From NCBI GenBank assembly GCA_026416195.1, contig JAOAFQ010000235.1, positions 1-54,530 on the forward strand: a DNA stretch of 54,530 nucleotides, in the 5' to 3' direction. The notes under the pieces were generated by a model. That model did no database searches and was not told the DNA's origin. It saw nothing but the letters and a program-made list of their open reading frames with translations. Numbering within the stretch: position 1 is the first letter of the stretch; every line of letters begins with the position of its first letter. The translations under genes were made by a program, and so were the position numbers. Positions 1-8,160 of this stretch are shown here, in pieces. Source of the DNA: Candidatus Aminicenantota bacterium (GTDB lineage Bacteria > Acidobacteriota > Aminicenantia > Aminicenantales > CALLJL01).

Positions 1-17
1 ATGTGTATAAGAGACAG
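1..17. other. Nextera transposon-end adapter remnant (sequencing artefact)
   Basis: The first 17 bases, ATGTGTATAAGAGACAG, equal the 3' 17 bases of the Tn5 mosaic end used in Nextera libraries. They are not genomic. They run directly into a truncated aconitase-family gene on the minus strand and would append a false tail reading ...VSYTH to that protein. The contig end should be trimmed here. Confidence 0.96.
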
Positions 18-1116
18 GACCAGGATGACCCTCGGCACAACCTCCACAGCCTGGATTCATAATAATGGCCCCGCTTTGAAGGAAAATATCCATTATTCCC
101 TTTCGCCAGCAATCTTCATAAACCTGGCGAGTCGCTGGAACGACTTTGAGAATCACGCCCTCTCGAATCTTTCGACCAGCCAAAACCTTAGCCGCGGCTT
201 CAAGGTCTTCAACTCGGCCATTAGTACAGGAGCCAATAAATCCAGAATTTATAGGTCGGCCGGCCACCTCTTTTAAATCATACACATTGGACGGCGATGG
301 TGGCAAAGCGACTTGAGGAACCAAACCATCCACATTAATTTCCAGCTCTTGAGCGTAGTTGGCCTCAGAATCGGCTAAAAAGGGTTGCCAGGGCTCACCG
401 CTATATCTCTCTATTTCTTGGCGAGCTCGGTCATTAGCCTGAGGAATAAAACCAATGATACCGGCCATTTCGGTAATCATGCTACAAAGAGTAATTCGAC
501 CAGCTAAACTTAACGACTCGACTGCTGGTCCATAAAATTCTGCGACCTTTTCGGCCAGGACCCTTGTACCGAGCTGACGAAGCAAAAAAAGAGTGAGATC
601 TTTGGCCGTCGCGGAGGGCGAGGGCTGACCGACAATTTTGATCTTAACCGTCTCTGGAACTTCGAACCAAGTTCGGCCCACTCGAAAGGCAAAAGTAATA
701 TCCACATCGCCCATTCCTTGACCAAATGAACCCACAGCCCCTAATAAATTCATGTGGCTATCAGTTCCAACACAAGTAGTATTGGCCTTGGCTAAGCCTT
801 CTTCAATTAAAACATGAGTCCCTATACCCCAATTAACATCATAGACCTTTATCCCATGTTTTTGCGCAAAGAGACGACAGATTTGCTGATTGTCGGCATA
901 ACGCAAAAGACATCCAGTGGTACAGAGATCAAAGGTAAAAAAAGTTTGTTTCGGATTGTCTACCGGCTCATCACCATATTCTCGCTCATAATTTTTAACC
1001 ACATTAGGCCCGCCAAAATCTCGGGCTGTTCTTAAATCAAGATTTAGCCAAACGATCCGACCGGGCTTAACTTCATCTTGGCTATGGTGTTGAATTATTT
1101 TTTCAATTATGGTCAT
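18..1116 (-). CDS. Aconitase-family hydro-lyase, large subunit (3' end missing)
   Basis: This is an aconitase/3-isopropylmalate dehydratase/homoaconitase family large subunit, read on the minus strand from ATG at 1116 and cut by the contig end after about 366 codons. Family signatures seen are a GTDSHMN substrate/cluster motif, SCTNGR carrying the first [4Fe-4S] ligand, and NPGCGGC carrying the other two, which lies next to the truncation. The length up to NPGCGGC fits a LeuC/HacA-type protein of about 420 residues rather than monomeric AcnA. It starts 17 bases after the dehydrogenase gene, with a GGGGAG ribosome site over that stop codon. A GTG two codons upstream is an alternative start. 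A second, clearly different large subunit lies in the same operon at 2790-4043. A small subunit may have lain beyond the edge. The substrate (citrate, isopropylmalate, homocitrate or another malate derivative) cannot be told from sequence. Confidence 0.9.
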
Positions 1117-1133
1117 CCCCACGGTTTACTCCC

Positions 1134-2252
1134 CTAAACCAGCCTTTCGGCCACGGCCCTAGCCATATCAAGAGTAGAGTTTGACCCGCCCATATCATAA
1201 GTTCTAACTTTGCCTTCCCGAATAACGGTAGCAATGGCACTTTCAAGTAAAGAGGAACGCTCCTTTTCCCCTAGCCATTCAAGCATCATCTTCACAGCCA
1301 AGAGAGTGGCCGTGGGATTTACTTTATATTGGCCAGCATATTTAGGGGCTGAACCATGGACTGGCTCGAAGATGGCATAATTATCACCAATATTACCGGC
1401 ACAGGCAAAACCAAGCCCGCCTACGAGCTGACCAGCTAGATCAGAAATAATATCGCCAAAAAGATTCTCAGCCACCAAAACATCATAATCTTGAGGATTT
1501 TTTACTAACCACATGGTCATCGTATCAATGTTAGTCTCCCGAAATTCAATTTCAGGATATTCCTTAGCTATTTCTCTGGCCAATTTAAGGAAGAAACCAC
1601 CAGTTTCCCTCAGAACATTGGGTTTTTCGACCAACGTGACTGAACGTCTTTTATGTTGGCGAGCATATTCAAAGGCCCGACGAAGAATCCGAGTGCAACC
1701 ATGACGGGTCATAATTCGAGTCGACAAAGCAATGTCTTCAGCGGGTAAGCTCTTGAAGGGCGCCATTTTAGGATGGATTAAAAGGGCCTCTCTTACTTTA
1801 TCAGGTAATGGATAAAATTCAACCCCCGCATACATCCCTTCTGTATTTTCTCTGAAGATGACAAGATCAATGTTATCTCGGTAATTGAGGGGATTACCTG
1901 GATAGGCTTTACAGGGACGCAAATTAACATAAAGATCAAATTCCTGACGCAAGCGGACAATAGGACTAAAATAGGCAAGTCCTTTACCTTGAAGGGAAGG
2001 GTCAAGCTCTCTTTCCGCGTCATCTTTAGGTTTGGACGTAATCGCTCCAAAAAGACAAACATCTGTTTCTCGAAGTAATTTTAGAGTCCGATCAGGTAGA
2101 GGATTACCCTCTTTACACCAATATTCCCAACCGATTTCTCCATACCGATATTCAGCATCAAGCTGAAGCTTATCTAAAACAATCATAGCCGCATCGATAA
2201 CGTCGCGGCCAACCCCATCACCGGGAAGGATAGCAATTTTGTATTTAGCCAT
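1134..2252 (-). CDS. Isocitrate/isopropylmalate-family dehydrogenase, probably isocitrate dehydrogenase
   Basis: A complete 372-residue beta-decarboxylating dehydrogenase that oxidises a 2-hydroxy-3-carboxy acid to a 2-oxo acid and CO2, or reductively carboxylates in reverse. Near the N-terminus is the ILPGDGVG motif. The substrate loop reads SPIVRLRQEFDLYVNLRP, closer to isocitrate and homoisocitrate dehydrogenases than to LeuB. FRENTEGMYAG and the metal-binding DIISDLAGQLVGG motif follow. The coenzyme loop HGSAPKYAGQYKVNP has Lys, Tyr and Val where NADP-dependent E. coli Icd has its NADP determinants (K344, Y345, V351), which suggests NADP. The downstream RTYDMGG segment is more like NAD enzymes, so specificity is an inference. 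It lies between LeuD-like and aconitase-like genes, which fits interconversion of citrate, isocitrate and 2-oxoglutarate. Homoisocitrate dehydrogenase is the main alternative. Confidence 0.85.
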   Translation of the reverse strand: MAKYKIAILPGDGVGRDVIDAAMIVLDKLQLDAEYRYGEIGWEYWCKEGNPLPDRTLKLLRETDVCLFGAITSKPKDDAERELDPSLQGKGLAYFSPIVRLRQEFDLYVNLRPCKAYPGNPLNYRDNIDLVIFRENTEGMYAGVEFYPLPDKVREALLIHPKMAPFKSLPAEDIALSTRIMTRHGCTRILRRAFEYARQHKRRSVTLVEKPNVLRETGGFFLKLAREIAKEYPEIEFRETNIDTMTMWLVKNPQDYDVLVAENLFGDIISDLAGQLVGGLGFACAGNIGDNYAIFEPVHGSAPKYAGQYKVNPTATLLAVKMMLEWLGEKERSSLLESAIATVIREGKVRTYDMGGSNSTLDMARAVAERLV

Positions 2253-2295
2253 TTAAATAACTCCTTTTTTTATTTTTTTATTAGAAAAAGGTTAA

Positions 2296-2793
2296 TTACA
2301 AAACTCCCTTTTCTTTTAACTTTTCTCGGGTGTAGGCGATAAGGCCACCAGCCTTAAGAATGCCAATAACTGAATCAGGAAAAGGCGGAAAAGAAAAATT
2401 TCCTTTAGAGCTCCGGATTTCCCCAGCTGCCAAATCAACCTCGATTTCATCCCCCTTCTCCAATACGTCCACGGCCTCGGGACACTGAATTACCGGAAGT
2501 CCAAGGTTAATGGCGTTTCGATAATAAATCCGAGCAAAGGATCGAGCCACAACGGCTTGGACCCCCGCGGCTTTAAGACAGGCAGCAGCTTGCTCTCGGG
2601 AACTCCCACAGCCAAAATTACGGCCAGCTACGATGACATCACCCGGTTTTACTTGAGAGGCAAAGTCAGGATCTAAATCCTCTAAAGCGTGCTTAGCCAT
2701 TTCCTCTGGCGACATCAAAGTATAAGTATATTTGCCCGGGAAAAGAACATCGGTATTAATGTTGTCTCCATATTTCCAGACTTTACCTTTCAT
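2296..2793 (-). CDS. 3-isopropylmalate dehydratase/homoaconitase-type small subunit (LeuD-like)
   Basis: A 165-residue swivel-domain subunit of a two-component aconitase-type hydro-lyase. The N-terminus reads [13 protein letters not shown], and the hallmark motif [13 protein letters not shown] sits near residues 57-69, followed by [18 protein letters not shown]. The length matches the short LeuD/HacB form of about 165 residues rather than the 200-residue enterobacterial LeuD. It overlaps the end of the large-subunit gene by ATGA, so the two are translationally coupled and almost certainly partners. The real substrate could be citrate/isocitrate, homocitrate or isopropylmalate. The neighbouring citryl-CoA lyase-like and isocitrate-type dehydrogenase genes favour citrate. 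Confidence 0.9.
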   Translation of the reverse strand: MKGKVWKYGDNINTDVLFPGKYTYTLMSPEEMAKHALEDLDPDFASQVKPGDVIVAGRNFGCGSSREQAAACLKAAGVQAVVARSFARIYYRNAINLGLPVIQCPEAVDVLEKGDEIEVDLAAGEIRSSKGNFSFPPFPDSVIGILKAGGLIAYTREKLKEKGVL

Positions 2794-4043
2794 AAATAAC
2801 TCCTTGGGTCAACAATTTTGCCTTCCAAAGCCGAAGCGGCTAAGGTCGCCGGCGAGGCTAGATAAATGGCCGAATCCCGACTACCCATCCGACCTTTAAA
2901 ATTGCGATTGGCCGTCGATAGGGCAACTTCACCAGGGGCGAGAATGCCCATATGAGCCCCCAAACAAGGACCACAACCAGGATTTAGAATTACGGCTCCA
3001 GCTTCATAAAGAATTGCCAACCAACCTCGTTTCAACGCTTCCAGATAAACCTCTTTCGAAGCAGGTAAAACGAGCATTCTAATGCGACGACTTATCTTTT
3101 TTCCCTCCAAAATTTTCACTGCGATCTCTAAATCTTCAAGCCGTCCATTAGTACAAGTGCCAAGTAAAGCTTGATGAAAAATAGTCCCGGCTACTTCGGT
3201 AACGGGTTTAACATTGTCCACGGAATGAGGACAAGCAACTTGGGGTTCAAGATTCGATAAATCATATTCATAGATAGCTTCATAGTGAGCGTCTGGATCA
3301 GAGTGAATTATTTCAAATTCTTTCTTCGCCCGATTTTTTAACCAGTCAAGACAAAGGTCATCAGGCTCAAAATAGCCGTTTTTAGCGCCCATTTCGGCCG
3401 CCATATTGGTCATCACCATTCTCGAATCGATCGACAAGGAAGACGAAGCTTCACCCGAAAATTCTACCGCTTTGTAATTGGCTCCTTCTGCTCCTACATC
3501 TCCAATCAATCGAAGAATGACATCCTTGCTCATCACTCCTAGCTGAAGTTTTCCTTTTAAAACAAATTTAATAGTTTCTGGAACCCTTAGCCAAATTTCA
3601 TCAGTTGCCCAAATAGAAGCAGTCTCCGTTCGCCCAATGCCAATAGCCATGGCTCCGAAAGCCCCATAGGTGGTCGTATGGGAATCGCTACCGACTATCA
3701 GCAAACCAGGCAAGGCAAAACCCTGTTCACTAAAAACCTGATGACAGACGCCAGCATCGATATCAAAAAAGTGAGGTATTTTCTGTTCTTCAACAAATTC
3801 TCGGATAATCTTGTGATTAAGAGCATGCTTTTCTGATGCTGCCGGTACGACATGATCTAGAACAATAACAATTTTCTCTGGAGCTGCCACTTTTTTTAAT
3901 CCTATTTCTTTAAATTCTTGAATAATAGCTGCTGAATTATCATGAGAAAGAATATAATCAGGCGAAACAGTCACGACTTCGTTAGCTTTGACTTGGCGGC
4001 CAACTTTACGGCTTAAAATTTTCTCACTTAAGGTTTGACCCAT
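2790..4043 (-). CDS. 3-isopropylmalate dehydratase/(homo)aconitase-type large subunit (LeuC/HacA-like)
   Basis: A complete 417-residue [4Fe-4S] hydro-lyase large subunit. It begins with GQTLSEKIL, typical of the HacA/archaeal-type LeuC group. It carries [20 protein letters not shown] with the first cluster cysteine, and [13 protein letters not shown] with the other two. The length equals the short LeuC/HacA family (about 420 residues). Its small subunit follows with an ATGA overlap. It is related to but clearly distinct from the truncated large subunit at 18-1116: the insert around [17 protein letters not shown] replaces the DVDITFAFRVGRTWFEVP of the other. Two hydro-lyases in one operon suggest two dehydration/hydration steps or two substrates. 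Leucine biosynthesis seems less likely because no leuA-like gene is present. Confidence 0.88.
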   Translation of the reverse strand: MGQTLSEKILSRKVGRQVKANEVVTVSPDYILSHDNSAAIIQEFKEIGLKKVAAPEKIVIVLDHVVPAASEKHALNHKIIREFVEEQKIPHFFDIDAGVCHQVFSEQGFALPGLLIVGSDSHTTTYGAFGAMAIGIGRTETASIWATDEIWLRVPETIKFVLKGKLQLGVMSKDVILRLIGDVGAEGANYKAVEFSGEASSSLSIDSRMVMTNMAAEMGAKNGYFEPDDLCLDWLKNRAKKEFEIIHSDPDAHYEAIYEYDLSNLEPQVACPHSVDNVKPVTEVAGTIFHQALLGTCTNGRLEDLEIAVKILEGKKISRRIRMLVLPASKEVYLEALKRGWLAILYEAGAVILNPGCGPCLGAHMGILAPGEVALSTANRNFKGRMGSRDSAIYLASPATLAASALEGKIVDPRSYL

Positions 4044-4052
4044 AGCCAGACC

Positions 4053-4586
4053 TCAAGATTTTAAAGTATCAAAATTAACAAAATCAGCGTGATGAATAAT
4101 AATCCCTTCAATGGTTCGTTTCCAGCTATCGCCCTCCTTTGAATGACCAGCAATAATATGAATTATTTCTAAAGGTAAGTCAAAACGAGAAGCCAAGGCA
4201 GCCCCAGCAAAGGGGTGACGAACGAGCTCGCCCACTCGACTCTTGACAAATTTGCCTTCCTTGTTTTCAAACTCCAAAACTTTGCCCACATCATGAAGCA
4301 AAGCACCAGCAATTAAAATATCTTTATTAAGCTTGACTTCTTGACCGTAATTGGCCTGAATGACTTCAGCTAGCCGAAGAGCACATTGAGTCACCGCTCT
4401 GACATGAGTCAGTAAATTAATTTTTGTTCCAGGAATGAGTAAAGTAAAGGGAAGCCTTTTGAGGTCTTCAAGACTCCATCCGCCCTGCTTTAAAGCTTCC
4501 AACCAAACTGAAATTGTTTTCTGTCGAAGAACCTCATCTTCAATTAGATTTATTTCAGGAAAAAGAACTTCAAATTCTTCGGTCAT
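4053..4586 (-). CDS. HD-domain protein (putative phosphohydrolase)
   Basis: A 177-residue protein with one HD domain. A first His (LLTHVRAVTQCAL, near residue 60) is followed by LLHDVGKVLEFE, supplying the His-Asp pair, then a conserved His in VRHPFAGAALA, another in IIAGHSKEGD, and an Asp-containing IIHHADFVNFD near the C-terminus. This matches metal-dependent HD hydrolases of the small stand-alone type that act on nucleotides or other phosphoesters. The start codon overlaps the stop of the citryl-CoA lyase-like gene as TAATG, so it is translated as part of the metabolic operon. Why a phosphohydrolase sits among citrate-metabolism enzymes is not clear. It could be regulatory or clear a damaged cofactor. 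Substrate unknown. Confidence 0.75.
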   Translation of the reverse strand: MTEEFEVLFPEINLIEDEVLRQKTISVWLEALKQGGWSLEDLKRLPFTLLIPGTKINLLTHVRAVTQCALRLAEVIQANYGQEVKLNKDILIAGALLHDVGKVLEFENKEGKFVKSRVGELVRHPFAGAALASRFDLPLEIIHIIAGHSKEGDSWKRTIEGIIIHHADFVNFDTLKS

Positions 4587-5362
4587 TAGACCTCCTTTCC
4601 TGGGCCGTCATATTCAAAATCCTCAGGGTGGATTTTTCTCATGGGTTTCATCCTAGTTTTTTCTTCATGGACGTGAGCCACAAGTCCGGGAACTCGGGCA
4701 ATAATAAAAAAAGCATTACCAAGTTCTGGGGGAAAACCAAGGTCACAGAGGAGGGCGGCAATTGCTCCATCGACATTTATAGGTAAATGTTTGCCAATTT
4801 GCTGAGCTAAAAGTTCTTCCACCTCCCGCGCTATCTGGACATGAAGACCGGCCAGACCAAGTTCATCTGCCAGATTAAAAAGTCTGGTCGTCCGAGGGTC
4901 CTGCGTATGAAGCCGGTGACCAAATCCCGAGGCTCTTTGTCCTCTGGCCTTCATTTCCTCGAGAATTTCGGAGGCAGCCTCCTTGGTGGAAATATTTTTC
5001 TCTTGGGCTCGACGTGCAATATCGAGAAAAAGTCTCATCCCCTCTTCAATGGCTCCACCATGATAACGGGATATAGCTAAAACACCCGCGGCCACTGAGG
5101 CATTCAATTCAGCTCCGGTTGAAGCTACTGTTCGGGCAGCCAGAACGGATGGGGGACTAGCTCCATGGTCTATTGAGCTGACAAAAATAGCATCAATCAG
5201 CTGGCCAACTTCAGCTGAAGGCATCTCACCCTTTAGAGCTAGATAAATGGCCTGAGAAAAAGTTATTCGGCCCATTAGTTCATCTATAGCCTGACCACGT
5301 AATCTGATCTTGTTAGGCTTGACCTCAGTAATCGCTGTCTTCCAATGCAATTCCGATGCCAT
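4586..5362 (-). CDS. ccl: Citryl-CoA lyase-like protein (short citrate-synthase-fold enzyme)
   Basis: A 258-residue protein of the citrate synthase fold, much shorter than citrate synthase (370-430) but the right size for citryl-CoA lyase, which splits citryl-CoA into acetyl-CoA and oxaloacetate, or for the C-terminal domain of ATP-citrate lyase. Catalytic positions known from citrate synthase are visible: His66 in DHG, His101 in RYHGG, His149-Arg150 in SGFGHR and Asp198 in PINVDGA. Immediately upstream are alpha and beta CoA-ligase subunits, the arrangement expected for citryl-CoA synthetase plus lyase as described in Hydrogenobacter. The reaction could run either way. It could instead act on another 3-hydroxy-3-methyl or malyl-type CoA ester. 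I am sure of the family and moderately sure of the substrate. Confidence 0.8.
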   Translation of the reverse strand: MASELHWKTAITEVKPNKIRLRGQAIDELMGRITFSQAIYLALKGEMPSAEVGQLIDAIFVSSIDHGASPPSVLAARTVASTGAELNASVAAGVLAISRYHGGAIEEGMRLFLDIARRAQEKNISTKEAASEILEEMKARGQRASGFGHRLHTQDPRTTRLFNLADELGLAGLHVQIAREVEELLAQQIGKHLPINVDGAIAALLCDLGFPPELGNAFFIIARVPGLVAHVHEEKTRMKPMRKIHPEDFEYDGPGKEV

Positions 5363-5390
5363 CTTTGACCTCCTCTCAGAATTTTTAGGA

Positions 5391-6290
5391 TCAAATAGAT
5401 TTTAAAATTTCTTTGACCTTAAAGGGTATTTCAGCGATACTCTCTACCACCCAGGCCCCAGCTTCTCTTAGTTGGTTAGCTTTGCTTTCATAGGACCCCC
5501 TAGTTCCTTCGATGATTGCCCCGGCATGAGAAAAACGCGTGCCAGCCTTGGCTGCTCGGCCCCCAATGAAAGCCACTACTGGCTTGGAACATCGGCCATT
5601 TCGAATCAATTCAGCCACTCGCTCCTCCTGAGTGGTACCAATCTCTCCAAAGATGACAATAATTTTGGTTTCTGGATCCGCCTCAAAGAGTTCAACTACT
5701 TCTGGAAGGGAGAGGCCGACAATAACATCTCCGCCCACATGAATTATGGTCGATTGACCGAGGCCGCTTTCAGTTAAATAATAAGAAATAGCAGAAGTCA
5801 TTCCGCCACTTCGAGAGGCAACCCCAACTGGACCTGGTTTGAACCATTCCCGCGCTCTTTCTGCCCGCCCCCCAATCATTCCTAACACTGCCTTCCCTGG
5901 ACTGATTAAACCAAGGGTGTTTGGACCAACAAAGGAAGCTCCTTTTTCCTTGGCCACAGCGACTATCTCGAGAACATCATAGATAGGAACCCGATCAGGC
6001 ACAATGACCATTAATTTTATTCCAGCTTCCAGGGCTTCAAGAGCCGCCTTTTTTACGCCAGTTGCCGGAACAAAAATAACACTAATATCAATGGGCCCTT
6101 CCTTTTCCCAAGCTTCGGCAATCGAATTAAAAACTGGCACTCCATATACCTCCTGTCCACCTTTTCCTGGCGTAACTCCGGCCACCACCTTTGTCCCGTA
6201 ATCTTTCATTAATTTTGTCCTGGCCATCCCTTCTCGCCCAGTTATCCCTTGAATTAAAACTCTCGATTTTTCATCAACCAGAATAGACAT
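5391..6290 (-). CDS. Succinyl-CoA synthetase-like alpha subunit (possible citryl-CoA synthetase small subunit)
   Basis: A 299-residue acid-CoA ligase alpha subunit. The N-terminal CoA-binding Rossmann domain starts at VLIQGITGREG (SucD: GFTG) and continues through GVTPGKGGQEVYGVPVF. A loop reads GPNTLGLISPGKA, where SucD usually has NCPG or NTPG. The phosphohistidine is visible as His255 in FSHAGAIIEG, aligned with His246 of E. coli SucD. Size is as expected for SucD (289) and somewhat below CcsB. It sits 28 bases before the lyase gene and 60 bases after the beta subunit. The enzyme would form an acyl-CoA with ATP through a phosphohistidine. Given the adjacent lyase, citrate is the best guess for the acid. 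Succinate remains possible. Confidence 0.82.
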   Translation of the reverse strand: MSILVDEKSRVLIQGITGREGMARTKLMKDYGTKVVAGVTPGKGGQEVYGVPVFNSIAEAWEKEGPIDISVIFVPATGVKKAALEALEAGIKLMVIVPDRVPIYDVLEIVAVAKEKGASFVGPNTLGLISPGKAVLGMIGGRAERAREWFKPGPVGVASRSGGMTSAISYYLTESGLGQSTIIHVGGDVIVGLSLPEVVELFEADPETKIIVIFGEIGTTQEERVAELIRNGRCSKPVVAFIGGRAAKAGTRFSHAGAIIEGTRGSYESKANQLREAGAWVVESIAEIPFKVKEILKSI

Positions 6291-6350
6291 CTTTGCTTCC
6301 TTCCAAATCTACAAGATAAAAAATCCCAAGCTTCTGGGATTTAAAATTAT

Positions 6351-7934
6351 TCACCGATATGATTGGTTATTAATTTGCTTTTCAGTCTCGATTATTTTCT
6401 GCCGATATTCTTTTAATCCTGGAATGGGCAAAATTATGCCTAAGCCACCATGACCATGAAAACGGCAGGCAATTTCACAGGCTAAGCATTCCGTACACTT
6501 CCCCTTTTGAGCTTCTTCAGGGGAAATAACTAATCTGATTTTACCTTCCACCAGACCAAGAATTTTAGACGAACAGGCTTCAAGACAGGGGCGATCAGAA
6601 CAAGTTTCACATTGACGGTCATCAATCCATATTGAACCAGTCATGGTTGAAAAAATATAGGCATCGGCAGGGATAAGGGGCTCTTCCATGGGCCTAACTT
6701 TATGTCTAACCCCTGGTTTTTCTTCAATTAGCTGCTTTAGCCTTAAAGCACAAAAATCAGGCGATTGAGCCCGACCGTAGCCCTCAACTTTGGCTGGTAT
6801 TTCTTTAAGATATGTCTGGAGGATTTCAATAGCCAGTTCTTCGAAATTGCCACCCAGACGAATAACCGCTGGAATTTCTAATTTTTCTTCAAGAAAAGCT
6901 TTCACCAAACCTCGAGCTGAATGATACTGTTCCTGACTTGCCACCCCTGAACCTGAGGCAAAATACCCGATAAGACCAGGCTGGGAAAGAATGATTTTGG
7001 CCGCCCGATAAACTTTGCTGGCCGGTGGATTGCCACTAGTATCACAATAATTAGCGGGACGAAAACCTTGCCGCAGGAGGGCGTCCATAGACATCATAGA
7101 GCCACCGCCACCAGCCCCATGAAAACCAACAACTATTTCTTCTTTGGGAATGTCTTCGATCATTTGAAAAAAATAAAAGGTACCCCGGTAATCTTTCTCC
7201 TCAACTTTGTAAGCAATTTTTTCCAGTTCAGTTGGTGGTCGGTCAAACTCTCGAGCGACTTCTATTCCCAACTCTGGATGACGAAAGACAGCATAATCAT
7301 CTATGACCATATGAGCATCAGCCGCCACCAATTCATTGGCGGTGGTAATAACTAAGGGATTAACTTCAAGGGAACGGGCTTCATATTTTCGAGCTATTTC
7401 AACTAATTTAATCAAGAATTCAGCTATTTCCTTCTGGATTGAATCAGAAAAACCTGCTTGGTGGGCTATGGCCAAAGCTTCGGCCGCCTCAAGCCCCTTG
7501 CGGACATCAATTTCGTGGCGAATAATTTTTTCAGGATAGTGGCTAGCAATTTCTTCAACTCCTCGACCGCCAACTGAGCTAAAAATTAACACAGGTTTCT
7601 TAAGGGCATCGTCAATAACTAACCCAGCAAAAAGCTCACGCGAAATTTCAAGCTTTTCCTCGACTAAAATTTTGTCAACCACAAAATTTTTAATTTTAAG
7701 GCCGAGAAGTTCAGAGGCAAGTTGAGAAGCCTCTTCTGGCGTCGTCGCAAAACGAATTCCACCTAAAGAAGCCCGACCAGTTACCCAAACTTGAATTTTT
7801 AGAACTATCGGTTGTCCCAATTTTTTGGCAATTTCAGCTGCTTCTTCAGGTGAAGAAGCGATCCCGCCCCAAGGAATCCTAATTCCCGCTTGTTTCAACA
7901 ATTCTTTACTTTGATATTCGAACAACCGAGCCAT
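6351..7934 (-). CDS. Acyl-CoA ligase beta subunit (SucC/CcsA-like) with C-terminal dicluster iron-sulfur domain
   Basis: A 527-residue protein. Residues 1 to about 400 are a succinyl-CoA synthetase beta-type ATP-grasp plus ligase domain: FEYQSKELLKQAGI at the N-terminus, a phosphate loop QVWVTGRASLGGIRFA (usual form AGGRGKAGG, here without the Lys), EVNPLV near residue 195, and CDTSGNPPASKVYRAA in the ligase part. SucC is about 390 residues, so roughly 120 are extra. These hold two cysteine sets: Cys442, 445, 450 and 454 (Cx2Cx4Cx3C) and Cys480, 483, 486 and 490 (Cx2Cx2Cx3C, then RFHGHGG). That pattern matches ferredoxin-like electron-transfer subunits carrying two [4Fe-4S] clusters. It is the first gene of the operon, with ATG preceded by AGAGGGAG and a strong promoter 28 bases further up. 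The iron-sulfur addition is unusual for this family. Confidence 0.82.
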   Translation of the reverse strand: MARLFEYQSKELLKQAGIRIPWGGIASSPEEAAEIAKKLGQPIVLKIQVWVTGRASLGGIRFATTPEEASQLASELLGLKIKNFVVDKILVEEKLEISRELFAGLVIDDALKKPVLIFSSVGGRGVEEIASHYPEKIIRHEIDVRKGLEAAEALAIAHQAGFSDSIQKEIAEFLIKLVEIARKYEARSLEVNPLVITTANELVAADAHMVIDDYAVFRHPELGIEVAREFDRPPTELEKIAYKVEEKDYRGTFYFFQMIEDIPKEEIVVGFHGAGGGGSMMSMDALLRQGFRPANYCDTSGNPPASKVYRAAKIILSQPGLIGYFASGSGVASQEQYHSARGLVKAFLEEKLEIPAVIRLGGNFEELAIEILQTYLKEIPAKVEGYGRAQSPDFCALRLKQLIEEKPGVRHKVRPMEEPLIPADAYIFSTMTGSIWIDDRQCETCSDRPCLEACSSKILGLVEGKIRLVISPEEAQKGKCTECLACEIACRFHGHGGLGIILPIPGLKEYRQKIIETEKQINNQSYR

Positions 7935-7961
7935 TCTTAACTCCCTCTTAATTACCTCTTA

Positions 7962-7990
7962 ATTATTGGCCAAAGTCAGAGGAAAGTCAA
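7962..7990 (-). promoter_or_regulatory. Sigma-70-type promoter of the citrate/CoA operon
   Basis: Read on the minus strand, TTGACT (7985-7990) and AATAAT (7962-7967) are separated by exactly 17 bases. Transcription would start near 7955, giving a leader of about 20 bases with an AGAGGGAG ribosome site before ATG at 7934. The rest of the gap up to 8160 holds no gene and no convincing terminator. Confidence 0.72.
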
Positions 7991-8160
7991 TAATTTATTA
8001 GAAGAGAAAAGACTAGGCTATCTAAATAATTCAAGCTTTTTGGAATATATTAAATTTTTCGGACCAAAGAACAAGTCCATATTATTGGATAATAATGATT
8101 TTTTTCTTAACTCCAAATTGAAAATATTCTAATTCATTTGAAGGTAGAGAAATAAATTAA

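Noticed and set aside
1-276. Plus-strand open frame at the left edge
   Set aside because: Its ATG is in the Nextera adapter and the rest is antisense to the conserved aconitase-family gene.
2790-4043. Leucine biosynthesis operon
   Set aside because: LeuC/LeuD-like genes and an IDH/IMDH-family gene are present, but no leuA-like gene is seen, and the dehydrogenase substrate loop and the citryl-CoA lyase/ligase neighbours point to citrate-type chemistry.
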